From assembly GCA_039881045.1 (NCBI GenBank), contig JAYWVB010000002.1, positions 806,001-870,000 of the forward strand: 64,000 nt of DNA, read 5' to 3'. Source of the stretch: Chaetomium olivaceum. Lineage: Eukaryota > Ascomycota > Sordariomycetes > Sordariales > Chaetomiaceae. This document shows, piece by piece, positions 47,470 to 59,200 of the stretch. The first letter of the stretch is position 1; every line of letters starts with the position of its first letter. A model generated the notes under the pieces. The model worked only from the letters and a program-made list of their open reading frames with translations. It ran no database searches and had not been told where the DNA came from. The translations under genes and the position numbers were made by a program.

Positions 47470-50400
47470 ATGTCTGCCACCGAAGAGACAGTCAAGAAGG
47501 AGGTGCCCGAGGCCCAGGAGGCAGAGGAGACGGGCAAGGTTGAGGTGACACAGAATACGCCGGACACAGAAGAGAAGTCGGTAGAGGAGAAGGATACAGA
47601 GGAACAGCAGAGGCCAGTCTCGAGGGATGGCTCTGACAAGGACACGGTATGTGCCCCTCTGTTCTGTCCATAGATGCACGCACCTAAGCCAGGTGCGGTA
47701 TCGACGAGAACGCCACTTTCGGTTACCCACACGATACTGACTGTGCAACGCCACTCTGCAGGAAACTTTTGAGGACGCCGTCGAGACAGGATCTCTCCGA
47801 TCGTTGACCAAACGCCAACCGCTCGCTAAACCCCCATCCGTCACCGAGGACCCGGCCGACTCCGATTACGAGGACGAGGCGTCACAGACCGCCGCCACGA
47901 ACGGGCGGCCCGACTCACAAGAACTGCCGACGGAGAAGAAGATCCCGCGCCCTCTTTCACAAGAATCCGCCGGCTCTCTGGATAATGTAAACCTCGACGA
48001 CGACACGGCGACAGCGACGACGGCGCCCACTCACCAAGGTATGTTTCGCCGACACTAATGCCTGCACCCCCCCAGCTGGAAACTGACCCCCGCCTAGAAA
48101 AGAGCCCGCCGGCAGAAAAAGCGCCCAAAACCATGTCCTTCAGCAGCCTAACCAACGCCCTGCCGCCAATGCCATGGTCACCGCCAGCTACCGATTCCCA
48201 ATCAAAGAGCCCGCCAGCAGCGGCAGCAGCGGTAGCAGCGCCGCCTCCCCCCGCCGCTGCTGCAGTTCCTGCCCCCGCTCCGGCCCCAGCACCCACGGGC
48301 AGGAAATTCAACAGTCCGTTTTCCTGGCTTTCGCGAAGCTCCTCCAAAGATCCACCCGCTGTTCAGCCCATCCCATCTGCCAGAAGGAACACAGCTAGCT
48401 CAGTTGCCACCATGACTAGCAATCCGGAGATGATGCTGAGCAAGCTGGAGGAGGAGAAAGATGGGTCCGAAGGCTCGCGCAACAGCCTAAAGGATCGCTT
48501 TAAGGCGCTCCGGATGAGGGAAGAAATCGTTCCCCCAGCCGAAGAAGACGAGACTTCTTTGACAGTATCCGGCGATGCTGGCGAGAATGGTACCGCGGCA
48601 CAACCACCTCCGTCGCCGTTGCCGCAGAGCCCGAACAAGAACCTCGCACCTGGAACTGCTTCGGGCGCTACGGCCGGGCCATCATCCTTCGTCGACGTCG
48701 ATGTGGATTGGGATCTATGGCAGAACGTAGTGAACGAAGGCCCAGCCGCCGTGGCTCGGACGAGTGCCGAGGAGTTGAACAAGGCGATCGCTACTGGCAT
48801 CCCGAGCGCTATCCGCGGCGTCATCTGGCAGGTTCTGGCCCAGAGTAAAAACGAGGAGTTGGAAGCCGTCTACCGGGAGCTCGTCGTAAGAGGCACCGAT
48901 AAGGAGAAGAAGGACAAAGATAGGCAGAGCAGCGGCACGACAATAAGTGCCGCTCTCAGTGGCAGCGGCAAGGGGTCGACGTCGTCTGCGTCGTCGGTCC
49001 ACTCGGAGAACTCGGCCTCGAATGGTGCACCGTCGCCAACGGAGAAGGACTCGGATTCCGGCAAGAAACCACAGCCTGTTTCCGCCGCCGAGCGCCAGAA
49101 GAAGGAGAAGGAGGACTTGGCCGCGCTCCAAAAGCTCGAGAAAACCATCAGGAGGGATCTCGGGGCAAGAACGAGCTATTCTAAGTTTGCCGCAGCCCAG
49201 GGGCTTCAGGAGGGCCTGTTTGGTGTTTGCAAGGCATACGCGCTGTTCGATGACGCCGTCGGCTATGCTCAGGGCATGAACTTCCTCGTCATGCCCATCC
49301 TTTTCAACGTGGGTCCTACCATTTTGCAAGTCATGAGGAAATAGTTACTGACACATCTCACAGATGCCGGAAGAGGAGGCATTCTGCTTGCTGGTACGGT
49401 TAATGAACCAGTACCACCTGCGGGATCTCTTTGTCCAGGACATGCCCGGTCTCCACCTCCACCTCTACCAGTTCGAGCGCCTCCTCGAAGATTTCGAGCC
49501 AGCACTCTACTGCCACCTCGACGACGCAACATATCCCCCCATCTCTACGCCACACAGTGGTTCCTCACCCTCTTCGCGTACCGCTTCCCCCTGCAACTCG
49601 TCCTGCGCATCTACGACCTGATCCTCTCCGAAGGCCTATCCGCCATTCTCAAGTTCGGCACCGTGCTCATGCAAAAGAACTCGGCCGCTGCTCTCGCCCT
49701 CACCGACATGGCCCAGCTCACCACCTTCCTCAAAGACCGCCTCTTCGACGTCTACATCGACGCCTCCCCCTCCTCCACCTCCATCCTCGAGAATGGCTTC
49801 TTCGGCAGCTCCTCCAGCAGCATCGACAAGGAGGTCTACCGGGCCGACCAGCTCGTGCGCGACGCCTGCGAGGTCAAGATCACCCCGGACATGCTCAAGG
49901 CCTACCAGGTCGAGTGGGAGGAGAAGACGCGCGCCGAGCGCGAGCGCGAGGCCGAGCTCGAAGCCCTGCGCGCCAGCAACGCCAGCTACGCCGTCCGCCT
50001 GCGCAAGCTCGAGGCCCGCCTGCAGGACGTCGATGCCGAGCAGGCGTCCCTGGCCACCGAGCTGGTGCACACCAAAGTCGAAAACGACGAGCTGCGCGAC
50101 GAGAACGACGGGCTCAAGATCCAGGTGAAGGAGCTGCGCATCGTCATCGAGAAGCAGCCCGCCGAGCTGGAGTCTGCTTGGCAGCTCGAGCGCGATGACT
50201 TAATGAAGCGGAATATGAAGGTGCACGAGGAGAACCAGAAGCTGGAGAAGGAGATGTCGGAGCTCGAGGAGGAGCTGGTCCAGACCAAGATGCAGTATGC
50301 CGAGGTACGTTTCAACTTCCTTATCCCCCCCCCTTCCCTCCCCTCACTCCCCCACCCTTTTTGTGTGTGCAACTCAAGGCTAACCTACCCGGTTCGAACA

Positions 50401-50470
50401 GACCAACTCGCAACACGAAGCCCTAACAAGGAAATGGACCGATCTCAAGAGGCAGTTCCAATCATCATGA
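47470..50470 (+). CDS. GYP5: Gyp5-like TBC-domain Rab GTPase-activating protein (one-base frame break)
   Basis: The exons are 47470-47646, 47762-48038, 48098-49308, 49364-50304 and 50402-50470. With one base added near 49518 they give 891 aa. TBC proteins stimulate GTP hydrolysis by Rab GTPases, and Gyp5 acts on Ypt1/Sec4 in the secretory pathway. The N-terminal half is acidic, then Pro/Ala-rich (SPPAEKAPK). The TBC domain begins at IPSAIRGVIWQVLAQ. The arginine finger region is IRRDLGARTSYSKF and the glutamine finger is YAQGMNFL. FCLLVRLMNQYHLRDLF and LYATQWFLTLFAYRFPL follow. A Ser/Lys-rich insert of about 90 residues splits the early TBC domain. A long Glu/Arg/Leu coiled coil forms the C-terminus and ends KWTDLKRQFQSS. 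The frame changes at ALYCHL|RRRNISPH. Without the extra base, translation would stop about 35 codons later, inside the catalytic domain. Confidence 0.88.
47647..47761 (+). other. intron 1 of the Gyp5-like gene
   Basis: This is a 115-nt intron with donor GTATGT and acceptor CTGCAG, in phase 0. It lies between DGSDKDT and ETFEDAVETG. Confidence 0.75.
48039..48097 (+). other. intron 2 of the Gyp5-like gene
   Basis: This is a 59-nt intron with donor GTATGT, branch site CACTAAT and acceptor CCTAG. It is in phase 1 and joins G|AA. Confidence 0.75.
49309..49363 (+). other. intron 3 of the Gyp5-like gene
   Basis: This is a 55-nt intron with donor GTGGGT, branch-like TTACTGAC and acceptor CACAG. It is in phase 0 within the TBC domain, joining PILFN to MPEEEAF. 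Confidence 0.85.
50305..50401 (+). other. intron 4 of the Gyp5-like gene
   Basis: This is a 97-nt intron with donor GTACGT, branch site GCTAACC and acceptor AACAG, in phase 0. It joins KMQYAE to TNSQHEAL. Confidence 0.8.
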
Positions 50471-51293
50471 GCCTGACTTGACTCTCGCGGCAAAGACAAG
50501 AAAAGAAGAGGACAGTGTATAGACTTACTGGGTCATACACGGGCAAACACAAATACCCACGCTGCAGGCCAACCATCCCCCCCTGCGCGCACACCGTCCC
50601 GCACCACACCAGGCCGGGGATGCGTTGCCAATTTTTTTTTGTGAGCAGCCGGACGGAGAAGGAAGATTTGCTGGTGGGATGTCTAGGGCGCGGCGAAACA
50701 ACAAGTGGGAAAGAAAGATGGGGCGGGTGTATACGATAGCTTGTGCATGCATGGAGGACGAGGAGCATGGGAGACGGAGTAGAGATGCAAAAACCTGGAT
50801 CGCATGGATGGCTGGTGGGATGGGACGGATAGGAAAGCATTTATCATGGTTCATACTGCTCCTGCTACTACTACTACAATCGATATTCCTGCTGGATGCT
50901 GGATGCAACCACACAAGGTCTTCCAGATACCTGTTTATCATTTATTGTTGGGGGTCCCTCAGGTCGCGTTGTCACCAAATTCACTTACTCTAGGTTTCCT
51001 TCCTAAGATCTGAAGGTGAAACACGTCTCAAAACACGGGACATCATGATAATTAAGCCTGGATCGATTGACTCTGCGAGGGCTGCTCATGGTGGGGGTAT
51101 TCATTTTCCATTGCCCTAAATCCCTGCCATGCCCTGTTACCGGTGACGAAACAACTGGAAATGACGTTGCTGTGATCGCCTTTTTCATCCCAGAAATGAC
51201 CCATCAACACCTGGCGAAACGCCGATGCAAGCCCCCGCGTCCAGACTTGTTCCTCCTGTTCTTCATCATACCCTTTCCTCCCTCGCCCAACGC
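50471..51293. other. intergenic region between convergent genes
   Basis: This 823-base stretch contains the 3' UTRs of the Gyp5-like gene and of eS8, which converge here. There is an A/T-rich stretch near 50850-50960 and no other feature. Confidence 0.5.
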
Positions 51294-52241
51294 TTATTTG
51301 TGGAGCTTGCGCTGGTAGAAGGCGAGCTCCTCACCCTCCAGGATGTAGCCATCGCAGCGGCCGGACTGGCCGGGGCGGCTAGAGATGACGGCGTAGAGAC
51401 GACCGGCCTCGAACTGTTTCTCGAGGGCGGAGTCGACCTTGCCGGAGGCGCGAAGCGGGCAGCCTGCTTAGCCTCGACGGACTTGCTCTTCTTGACCTCC
51501 TCCTGAGCTTGGCCCTGCTTCTGCTGGCGACGGCGGCCGAGGGGCTGGCCGTAGTGAGCCTCGTACCACTGACGGAAGGGCGCAGCGTCGATCTGGACAA
51601 CGGCGGACTTGGTCAGGGTGTTTGTGCGGACAAGCTCGTTGTTAGACGGGTGGTCTAGATACCAAGATTAGTAGAGTCCCGCGACTAAATATTTTGGGAC
51701 GAACGTACAAGCCACCACAATGACACGGGTCTTGCGGGTGCATCCCTCCGAGGCCCAGGCGAAGTTGCCCGAGTCGAGACGGAGCGCACGGTACTTGTGG
51801 TTGCCACCGCGGGTGCGGACGGTGTGGATGCGCTTGGCACCGATACGGGTGTTCGCAGGCTGACGGCCCGCCTCGAAGGCTCTCTTCTTCCCTGTACGCA
51901 GTTGTCAGAAATTTCGTTCATTTCTATGTGCGTTGAACAGGCTCAGAACGCAATGGGTTGAGTTCCCATGGCAGCCGACTTGCCCATCAAATGGACAAGC
52001 AGACTCCCACAGGAACCTCCCAAGCGGACCTTCGAGTGCCCTTCATGTTGAAGGGCTTGTGTATATAGTATTTTCGCGGAACGGTAGGAGGGAGATCATG
52101 ACATACGGTAGTAACTGCAGCAAAATCAACGTTAGTAACCACAACTCAAATAAACAACGGCACGAAACCAGGGAGGGAAACTTGCGCTCGCTTGGCACCG
52201 GTAGCGGCGCGCTTGTGCCGAGAGTCACGAGAGATACCCAT
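51294..52241 (-). CDS. RPS8: small ribosomal subunit protein eS8 (one-base frame break)
   Basis: eS8 is a core 40S protein. Four coding exons on the minus strand are 52241-52186 (56 nt), 52114-52107 (8 nt), 51891-51709 and 51654-51294. With one base restored near 51449 they total 609 nt and 202 aa, the usual fungal length. The start is MGISRDSRHKR. The exon junctions rebuild KRAYYRKKRAFEAG. Conserved blocks are RIHTVRTRGGNHKYRALRLD, ASEGCTRKTRVIVVAYHPSN, APFRQWYEAHYGQPLGRRR and the end YILEGEELAFYQRKLHK. The frame breaks between AKQAARFA and ASGKVDSALEKQF. The gene is essential and normally single-copy, so an error in the sequence is more likely than a pseudogene. An upstream non-coding intron fits a typical ribosomal-protein gene. 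Convergent with the Gyp5-like gene, it lies downstream of and in the same orientation as the HECT ligase gene. Confidence 0.95.
51655..51708 (-). other. third coding intron of eS8
   Basis: This is a 54-nt intron with donor GTACGT and acceptor TCTAG. It splits the Tyr codon (T|AC) of VVAYHPSN. Confidence 0.85.
51892..52106 (-). other. long intron of eS8
   Basis: This 215-nt intron has donor GTATGT and acceptor TACAG. It is about four times the usual intron length in this window. It contains no obvious snoRNA boxes that I could support. Confidence 0.8.
52107..52114 (-). other. 8-nt micro-exon of eS8
   Basis: The micro-exon TTACTACC lies between acceptor CTGCAG and donor GTATGT. It completes GC|T, gives TAC TAC and starts C|GG, so it encodes the conserved Tyr-Tyr of eS8. 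Confidence 0.85.
52115..52185 (-). other. GC-AG intron of eS8
   Basis: This is a 71-nt intron with donor GCAAGT, branch site TTACTAAC and acceptor TGCAG. GCAAGT is the standard form of the rare GC donor. It is required to give the conserved Ala-Tyr-Tyr-Arg sequence. Confidence 0.85.
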
Positions 52242-53235
52242 CTTGACTGTGTCTGTTGAAGGAGGATCGAGTTAGCGAAAAAGTTGTCGAGATGTTCGTG
52301 TGCGATCGGTCTGGGAGATTTCGTGGATCGGCAAAATTCGGTGCAGAACCGACTTTTGCAAATTCGCGATCTCGAGTGTAGGCTTCGGTGCGTTGAAAAG
52401 GGCAATGCGAACCTGGATAATGACTTACCTCGCTGGTCGTTGGTCGAGCGGTTGTGCAGAGGCGGGCGGGATCGAGGTTCGCGATGGATTTTGAAAATGT
52501 GGGCGAAACTTTTCGGCAGCAAGTTGGGCCGTGGCCGGTGCCGAGCCCTACGGATGGGATTTGCGCACAGACCAGGCTACAGTGGTGGGGCATTGTCGGG
52601 TTCGAACTTCCCGCCAAGACATCCAAGACCTCCCCAAGACCAAGAGACGCATGGAGGGGCTTCTTTCATCTCCTGAACTTAAACAATCTTCGGGTTGTCT
52701 CTGATAGTTTGTTACCCTGTTATGATCAACACATTTTTCATTGTCATTTCAAGGTAAATAAACAGCAGGTGTTCGCTTTTTCCTTCTTGCTCTTGCCGAG
52801 TCTAAACCAGCCAAGAAACAGAGTCGATTCGTTTCACAGATTTGACCTTGACCACAAGTAAAAGAACTAAATCCATTGCCATATCTGCGCTCCGCCTCTA
52901 ATAAGAAGCGTCCAGGATCATCTATCTACCAGGCCTTCTCCGCTCGACCAAGCAGCAGCACGGAGGAAGACGGCCTGCACTCCGCTTCCCCCAACCGCTA
53001 GGCCAGGCTGAGGTTCGGCCAGCAATGAAAAAGCTAAAAAGACATACAATGACCAACTCTACAATCCGCAAACGCAATGGCAGTTTACCGCCACTCCTTC
53101 CACCTGTCCACCTGCAAATGCAATCAAAGCTAAACACTAACACCAATGCCGCGCCTGACAGGTCGGGCAATTTATGCCCTCCCCCCTGCCATGACAACCA
53201 CCCTGCCTTCTGCAATCATGCGAAGTACTCGTCTT
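52242..53235. other. promoter and leader of eS8, 3' UTR of the HECT ligase gene
   Basis: This 1-kb gap lies between two leftward genes. Apart from the predicted leader intron I see no coding or RNA feature. Read on the minus strand, the leader is C/T-rich, which is common for translated-machinery genes. Confidence 0.5.
52253..52428 (-). other. probable 5'-UTR intron of eS8
   Basis: There is a GTAAGT donor at 52428, a CGCTAAC branch site and an AACAG acceptor at 52253, 12 bases before the ATG. Leader introns are frequent in fungal ribosomal-protein genes. This is predicted from signals only. Confidence 0.6.
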
Positions 53236-56200
53236 TTAGGCGAAGCCGAAGTAGTCATTGCCAGCGGTGATGGCTTTGAGCACTTGGCTGCGCAGAATAT
53301 CGTAGCTTTCATACTCGGGAAGATCGAGTTCTATGACGGAGTTAGTAATGGTCACTTGATGAGATGACTTGAGTGCGAAAACTTACGGTTGAAGCAAGTA
53401 TGAGAGCTGGGTAGGCGCTCTTTGTTGCCGTAATCGCGGTGGATGTTGAAACGGTTGACACCGTTCATACCCTCTAGCTCCTTAAAGCCATTCAGAGGCA
53501 CCTTGGATGTGCCCGTCACGAACTGCAGGAGCTTCGCCCTCTCTTCCTTGTCAAATGAGCGCACTGCCCGCCAGAACCATTGGATCTGCTGGGAAGCCGC
53601 CGTGTAGTTGTGGTACTCGGTGTTGCTCTTCCAGTCGTCGACGTCGATGTCCGGCAATCCGGAAATGAGCAGCTCAAGCTCCTGCTCGGTGAAGATGGCA
53701 ATGAGATCCTCAGGGATAATATCATGGAATCCTAAACACATATTAGCGATACTGTATTAACCAACACTAGTTTGCCGAGTGTAGACTTACCCTTCAGGAA
53801 GTTCTCCATCTGCTCCTTGACCGAAGTAAGCAGTTTGTGCTCCACGATAAGTCGCACATACTCGTGCTTGTTGTCTTCCGTGACCGGGATATTGCGGCCA
53901 TTTTCGATGAGATCCACGACCTTGGTCACGCCGAACTCGTCGTCCTCCACCGAAAAGGTCTCGACGATGATGTCGGTAATGTCGTTCTCGAGCATCCAGA
54001 CAAGAGACTTGTAGTAGTCTGGATCGAACGACTCCATGTCCTTGACCGACACTGGCTTGCCGAGGATGCGCTTGTAGACCGCGCGGCTGAAGTAACAATC
54101 AAGGAGCCGGCCCTCGTACAGGGCCTTGCCAATGATGCGCCCGATAAACTTGAAGAACATCAAATGCTCATCGTTGATACCACTGAGCTTGTTCGGGTGG
54201 AATGTGGTGCGGTCCGAAGATACCGGGATAAAGAGGGCATAGTTAGGGTCAAACATCTGGCGGGCGAGGACCTGGAACCACTCGCGTGTGACGCCACCGG
54301 CATCGACACCCTCCTCGCCGTGGAAGCGGATGTTGAGCTTGCCGAACTTCATCTCCGGGCCTGACTTGAAGTAGAGCGACTTGAACGAGTCGTGGAAGAC
54401 TTGGTCTCGGCGCACCGACAATTGCAATGGCTGGTACTGCGGCCTCTGCTGCTGGCCGGTCTTCGCGTGTACGCTTCGGTTGAAGTAGTTTCGCTTGTTG
54501 TCGAACTCGAGCACCTTGGGGTTCTTGACCAGAAGAGAGAATGTTCCCGACATGAGCTTGGGGTTCTGCCGCACAAGCTCGTTGAGGATACGACGATGGT
54601 CTTCCGTGAAGGTGAAGAACAAGCTTGCAATGCGGTTGTCAGGCGGGGGGCTCGTCAGCAGCATCTCCTTTGCGGCCGCGGCCTGTGAGGCGGATGCCTC
54701 GTTCAGCGTCGTGTTCTTGCAGACCACCATCAAAGACTCGATCAGTGGCAATAGGATCGTTGCCACGTTGAGCATGCTCTCCCGCTGCCGAATCGCGCCG
54801 AGGCAGGCACTCAACTTCTCCCACATGGTCCCGAAGGTTGGGTTCCAGTAGAGCGAGCCAAGTAGATCCTCCTTAGTCTCATCCGTGGCCTCGCTGCCCT
54901 CCGCGCTGCTTGATTTCTTGCCCTTGGTATCAAACAGGTGATCCAGGGCAGTCAAGACACGCAGCAACTTGTTTTGCTCCGATGCGCCAGGTGAGAACTT
55001 GGCGAGAGCAATTCCTTGGATCTCGGTTCCTGACTCCGCCCGAAGAATGTGCGGAAGCAGATCCTCAAGGTCGGATACAATGTTCTCGCTCAGGATCCGA
55101 GCCTGCGCAACGAGCTCTCCGCCAAACACCTTCTTCGCACCCGGAATGTTGGAGAGGTTCTTGATAGTCGAAATGGTGTTTTGGAAGGTCTTGGAGCTGC
55201 ACTCCCGCGCGACAAAGACGTTGATGACCATCTTCAGGTTGTGATCAGGGATCGTGGGCGGTGTGAGCTGCCGAACCTTCTTCTCCTCGACCTTGGGTTC
55301 CTTAGCCGTTGAGCTTTCCGCCTCGGGCTGCTCCTTGTTTTCGGCCGCTGCGTGTTCTTCCGTCGAGGCCACAGCAGATGGCTCTGCGCCCTGCGTCGTA
55401 GATGCTTGCTCTGCCGAAGACTGAATAGCTTCAGCGCTCACTTCTGGCTTCTCTTCGGTTTTCTCCTCGGCCTTCTCCTCAGTCTTCTTTTCGGCCTTCT
55501 TCGATTCCTCCTCAGCCTCCTTACGCCGCCGCTCAAGAGCCTGCAGCGGATAGGTAACCTTGTTGAGCAAATCTGCCAGAAGTTGCATGACCGATGAGCT
55601 CTCCATGATGAGGTCCCGATCAAGGAGGGCCAGAAGTGAGTTGATCGCGTACTTCTGGGCCTTGGCATTGATGTCTTTACCCTTGCCCTTGCGGCTCGTG
55701 CTACGCTTGAGCGTTGAAGCGACAGTTTCGTGCTCCGTCAAGAAAAGGGACGGGACATGGGGGTTTTTCGTCGCGAGCTCCTGCAGAAGGTCAAGGCATT
55801 GTTGGACGATCAGCAGGGGCGAGACCTCCGAATTGCCAGACATTTGGTTGCTTGGGGTTGTGTTGGTAAACGTCCGCTTGAGGCTCTGGGGAGTCTTAGG
55901 GTCCTTGTCCTTGGGCTGTTTCGCCTTCAAAGATAGCTGGCCAAAACTGCGTTCGACAGCGTCCATATCGGTGCTGCCATCCTGGAGAATCTGAAGGAGA
56001 GTAGAGATAACCTCTAGACGGTTCTGGCGATTCTCGCAGACATGCGAAAAGACATCAAAAAGGTAGTTTCGAATGGAGCTCTGCTGGGTGATGAACATGA
56101 GGCGGAGAAGGGTAGCAACACCAGCTTTGTCGAGCATCTGCACGATGGTCCGTCGTTGTGGCTTCGTCGCCTCAACTACCGCATCGGGACGACGCGCAGC

Positions 56201-59200
56201 TTCCCGGGGACGGGCTCCTGCGGGCGCTACGCGGTGTATATTATGCCGTTGAGCGATAGCACGAGCTTCGGCGGCGAGCTCGGGCGGCAGTTGGTCCATG
56301 ATGTCTTCGCCCTGCTCCAGCAGAACCTGTTCCCGAAGAGCAGGCGGGAAAGTCAACAGGATGCTAGCCGTATCCATCTCGACGGGCCCGAGATCCTGGC
56401 CGGTAGCTGTGGCCTCTCTCCGCTGATCCTCACGGTCACGGCGACGGCGTTCCTGACGCTCCTGCTGAACAATCTCCATACGAAGTTCTGCCGGTAGTGC
56501 CTCGAGGAACTCCTGGAAGACTTCGGTATTCTCCCCCTCGGTGGCCGCTTGCTCACGAGCCAGAGAGCGCCGGGAGCTGACTGTCTGGGCAATGACTTCT
56601 TCCCTGAACTCTTCTGGTAGCGCTGCAAGATATTCAGGGTCGATGCCAAGCTCCGTAACATCCACAGTTTCGCCGCGGATAGTAGTGACAACGCGTTCTG
56701 CCGCCGGAATCGGTTGCGTTCCTGCCTCCTGGACCTCGGTGTGAGTCTCAACCCCTTCCATGGCCTGGGGTTCCTCGACGGCCGCCTCCGCAACGGCATT
56801 CGCCTCTTCCGCCGCGAGCGCAGCTTCAGCCTCAGCTCGCTCCCGCTCCCCACGGTCGCGCTCTTCAGCCTCCTTCTTCTCCCTTGCGGCTTTCTCCTCG
56901 GCTTCCTTGGCCTCTCGCCCCTTGCGCTCTTCTTCCTCGCGCTTCTTGCGTTCCTCTTCCTGCTTGCGCTTCTCCTCTTGGCGAGCCTTCGCTTCCTTCT
57001 CACGTTGGATGACGGCCGGAGTAAGCATGCCCAGGATTGCAGTGGAGAGAATCTTGGTCTTTTCATTGTGGTTAAAGCCAAAGATCATCTTGGCTTCTTC
57101 CTGCCACCGTTCGGCAGTGGACTCGGGGGAGAAAGTGACCGCGTGGTGCGGCTCCTGGTACACCTCACGGCGTGGTTCCCATCGAGGTTCCCGTCCCGGC
57201 TGTGCCATGTTGACCGGGATGTTAAGCTGCCGAACTTCGCCGGCCGGGCCTTCTGATCTCAGCTGGAGGCTGAAAGCTGGGCCACCGCGGGAGGGGAATG
57301 GGATACTCTGCATCAAGTCGTTAATGAAAGCGAGGGGTGCATCAATACCATGTCCAACCAGAGAGCCCGGGAACCCAAGCCTTATCATGTGTTGGCCGGC
57401 GCCCCGAGGTGCATCCTGCCCAGATCGGTTACCAGAGAGCAACAACGGGTTGACACCATCATCTGTCGGGTTCGGGGGCGGTCGATGGTGGCTATGACGG
57501 AAGTAGCTTCGGAAGTCTGGTGGTGGTGTTATATTAGCAGACTGGCCGAGTATCGACAGCACCTGGTTTAAAAAAGCGTTTGGATCCTGATTGAAGTCCC
57601 CCTCCAGACTAACCACCCCCCGTCGACCTTGTCGACGAGAGGCACCGTCAGACGTACCAGGTCCCAGAGGGTCGCGGTGTCCTCCCATGAATGGAGCAGT
57701 AGGAAAAGGGCTCCGAGCACCACCATGGCGAAGGCGGTGATGAGGCTCAATCTGAGAAATATCCCAGCCGAGCCCCGCGGGCATGTTGGGAGGTGGGTGG
57801 TCATCGTCTAACTCGCGTCAGATCTGACGTTCGGGGGCGGATATACACTGAAAAGAAAAAAGAACTTACGATGATGATTCGGGTCATAATACACCTCATC
57901 CTCCTCACCTTCATCTTCCTCTTCCTCGTCTTACCCAATTAGCTGAATGCACACAAAACAAGCTTGTACGGGGGGGAACTTACCATCACCTCCACGATCC
58001 TCGTCAAGGAAGTGTTCAGCTCCTCCACGCTCCTCGTCAAGGAAGTGCTCTTCGAGGTCTTGCATATCCTCGGCGTCGAGATCATCGCCACCATCCACGA
58101 CGTTCCGGAGGATATCAGGGATACGGCTGAGCGGGTCGAGACCGTGACCATGCATGAGCGCATCATGAATATCATGTGCCGCACCTGCTTCGAAACCGAG
58201 GTCTTGTTCGCCTTCGTCGTCCTCTTCGTCGGTGTCACTCTCCCAGCCAGATGCACCCTCATCATCCATAGGATTTCCTTCCTCGTCGATGATCTCAATG
58301 CGGTCTTCCATCTCCAGCATATCCTCAGAGCCCATCTCATCCTCGTCCTCGTCGTCGTCTTCATCGTCTTCATCGCTGGGCTCTTCGTCGTCATCTTCGT
58401 CCATGTCTTCATCCATGTCGTCGTCTTCGTTTTCGCCCATGATAACCTCCACGACGCCAGGCTCACCAGGGAGACCTTCCATAGGCCCCATCCCGCCAAG
58501 CTCGTCATCATCGTCGTCGCTAGGATTTTCTTCTTCATCCTGTGACATATCCTCGCCATACTCCATCTCATCGTCGTAATGCTCATCGTCGTACATGGCA
58601 TCGTCATCTATAAAGATTAGAAATTGCGAAGCATGAGAAGGATCACGGTTCTGAGACATACCATCCTCGTCCTCGTCGGAGAAATCCTCCTCGCGCCCAG
58701 GCTCGAGAATACCAAGCGTGGAGTTCCGGTAAAGATCGGGGGTCTCCTCACGGTCATCATCCAGATCCGAGAGAGATGACGTCGATGCAAAGTCCTCCTC
58801 GGGCTGGTCAGTCGTGGCCATGGGGATGACGTCTGACTGACTCAGCTGGCAGGCCGTCTTTGTCAAAGCCCGCAGAACGCGCAGGATGTACTTGATCGTG
58901 CGCTTGACGTTGGGGAATGTGAGGTCGATGTCGGCGATGGATGCAGTCAAGGTAGCGAGATACCCCTTTTCGTACATGAGGCGCTTGAGCTGCATCTGGG
59001 ACCGGGTGAGAGCTGGATCCGTCGCACGGGCATCTCTGGGTTGATTCTCCTTTTCCTTCTCGCCAATCATCAAGCTCATCAGTTCAGCGGCGCACATCAT
59101 CTTGCCATAGCGCACTTCAATCGGCTCCCCTGGAGTAGTGGCTTCCTTGTACGCGCGAAGAACCGTTTCAAGAACAAAGCGGCGGACGAATAAAAGATCT

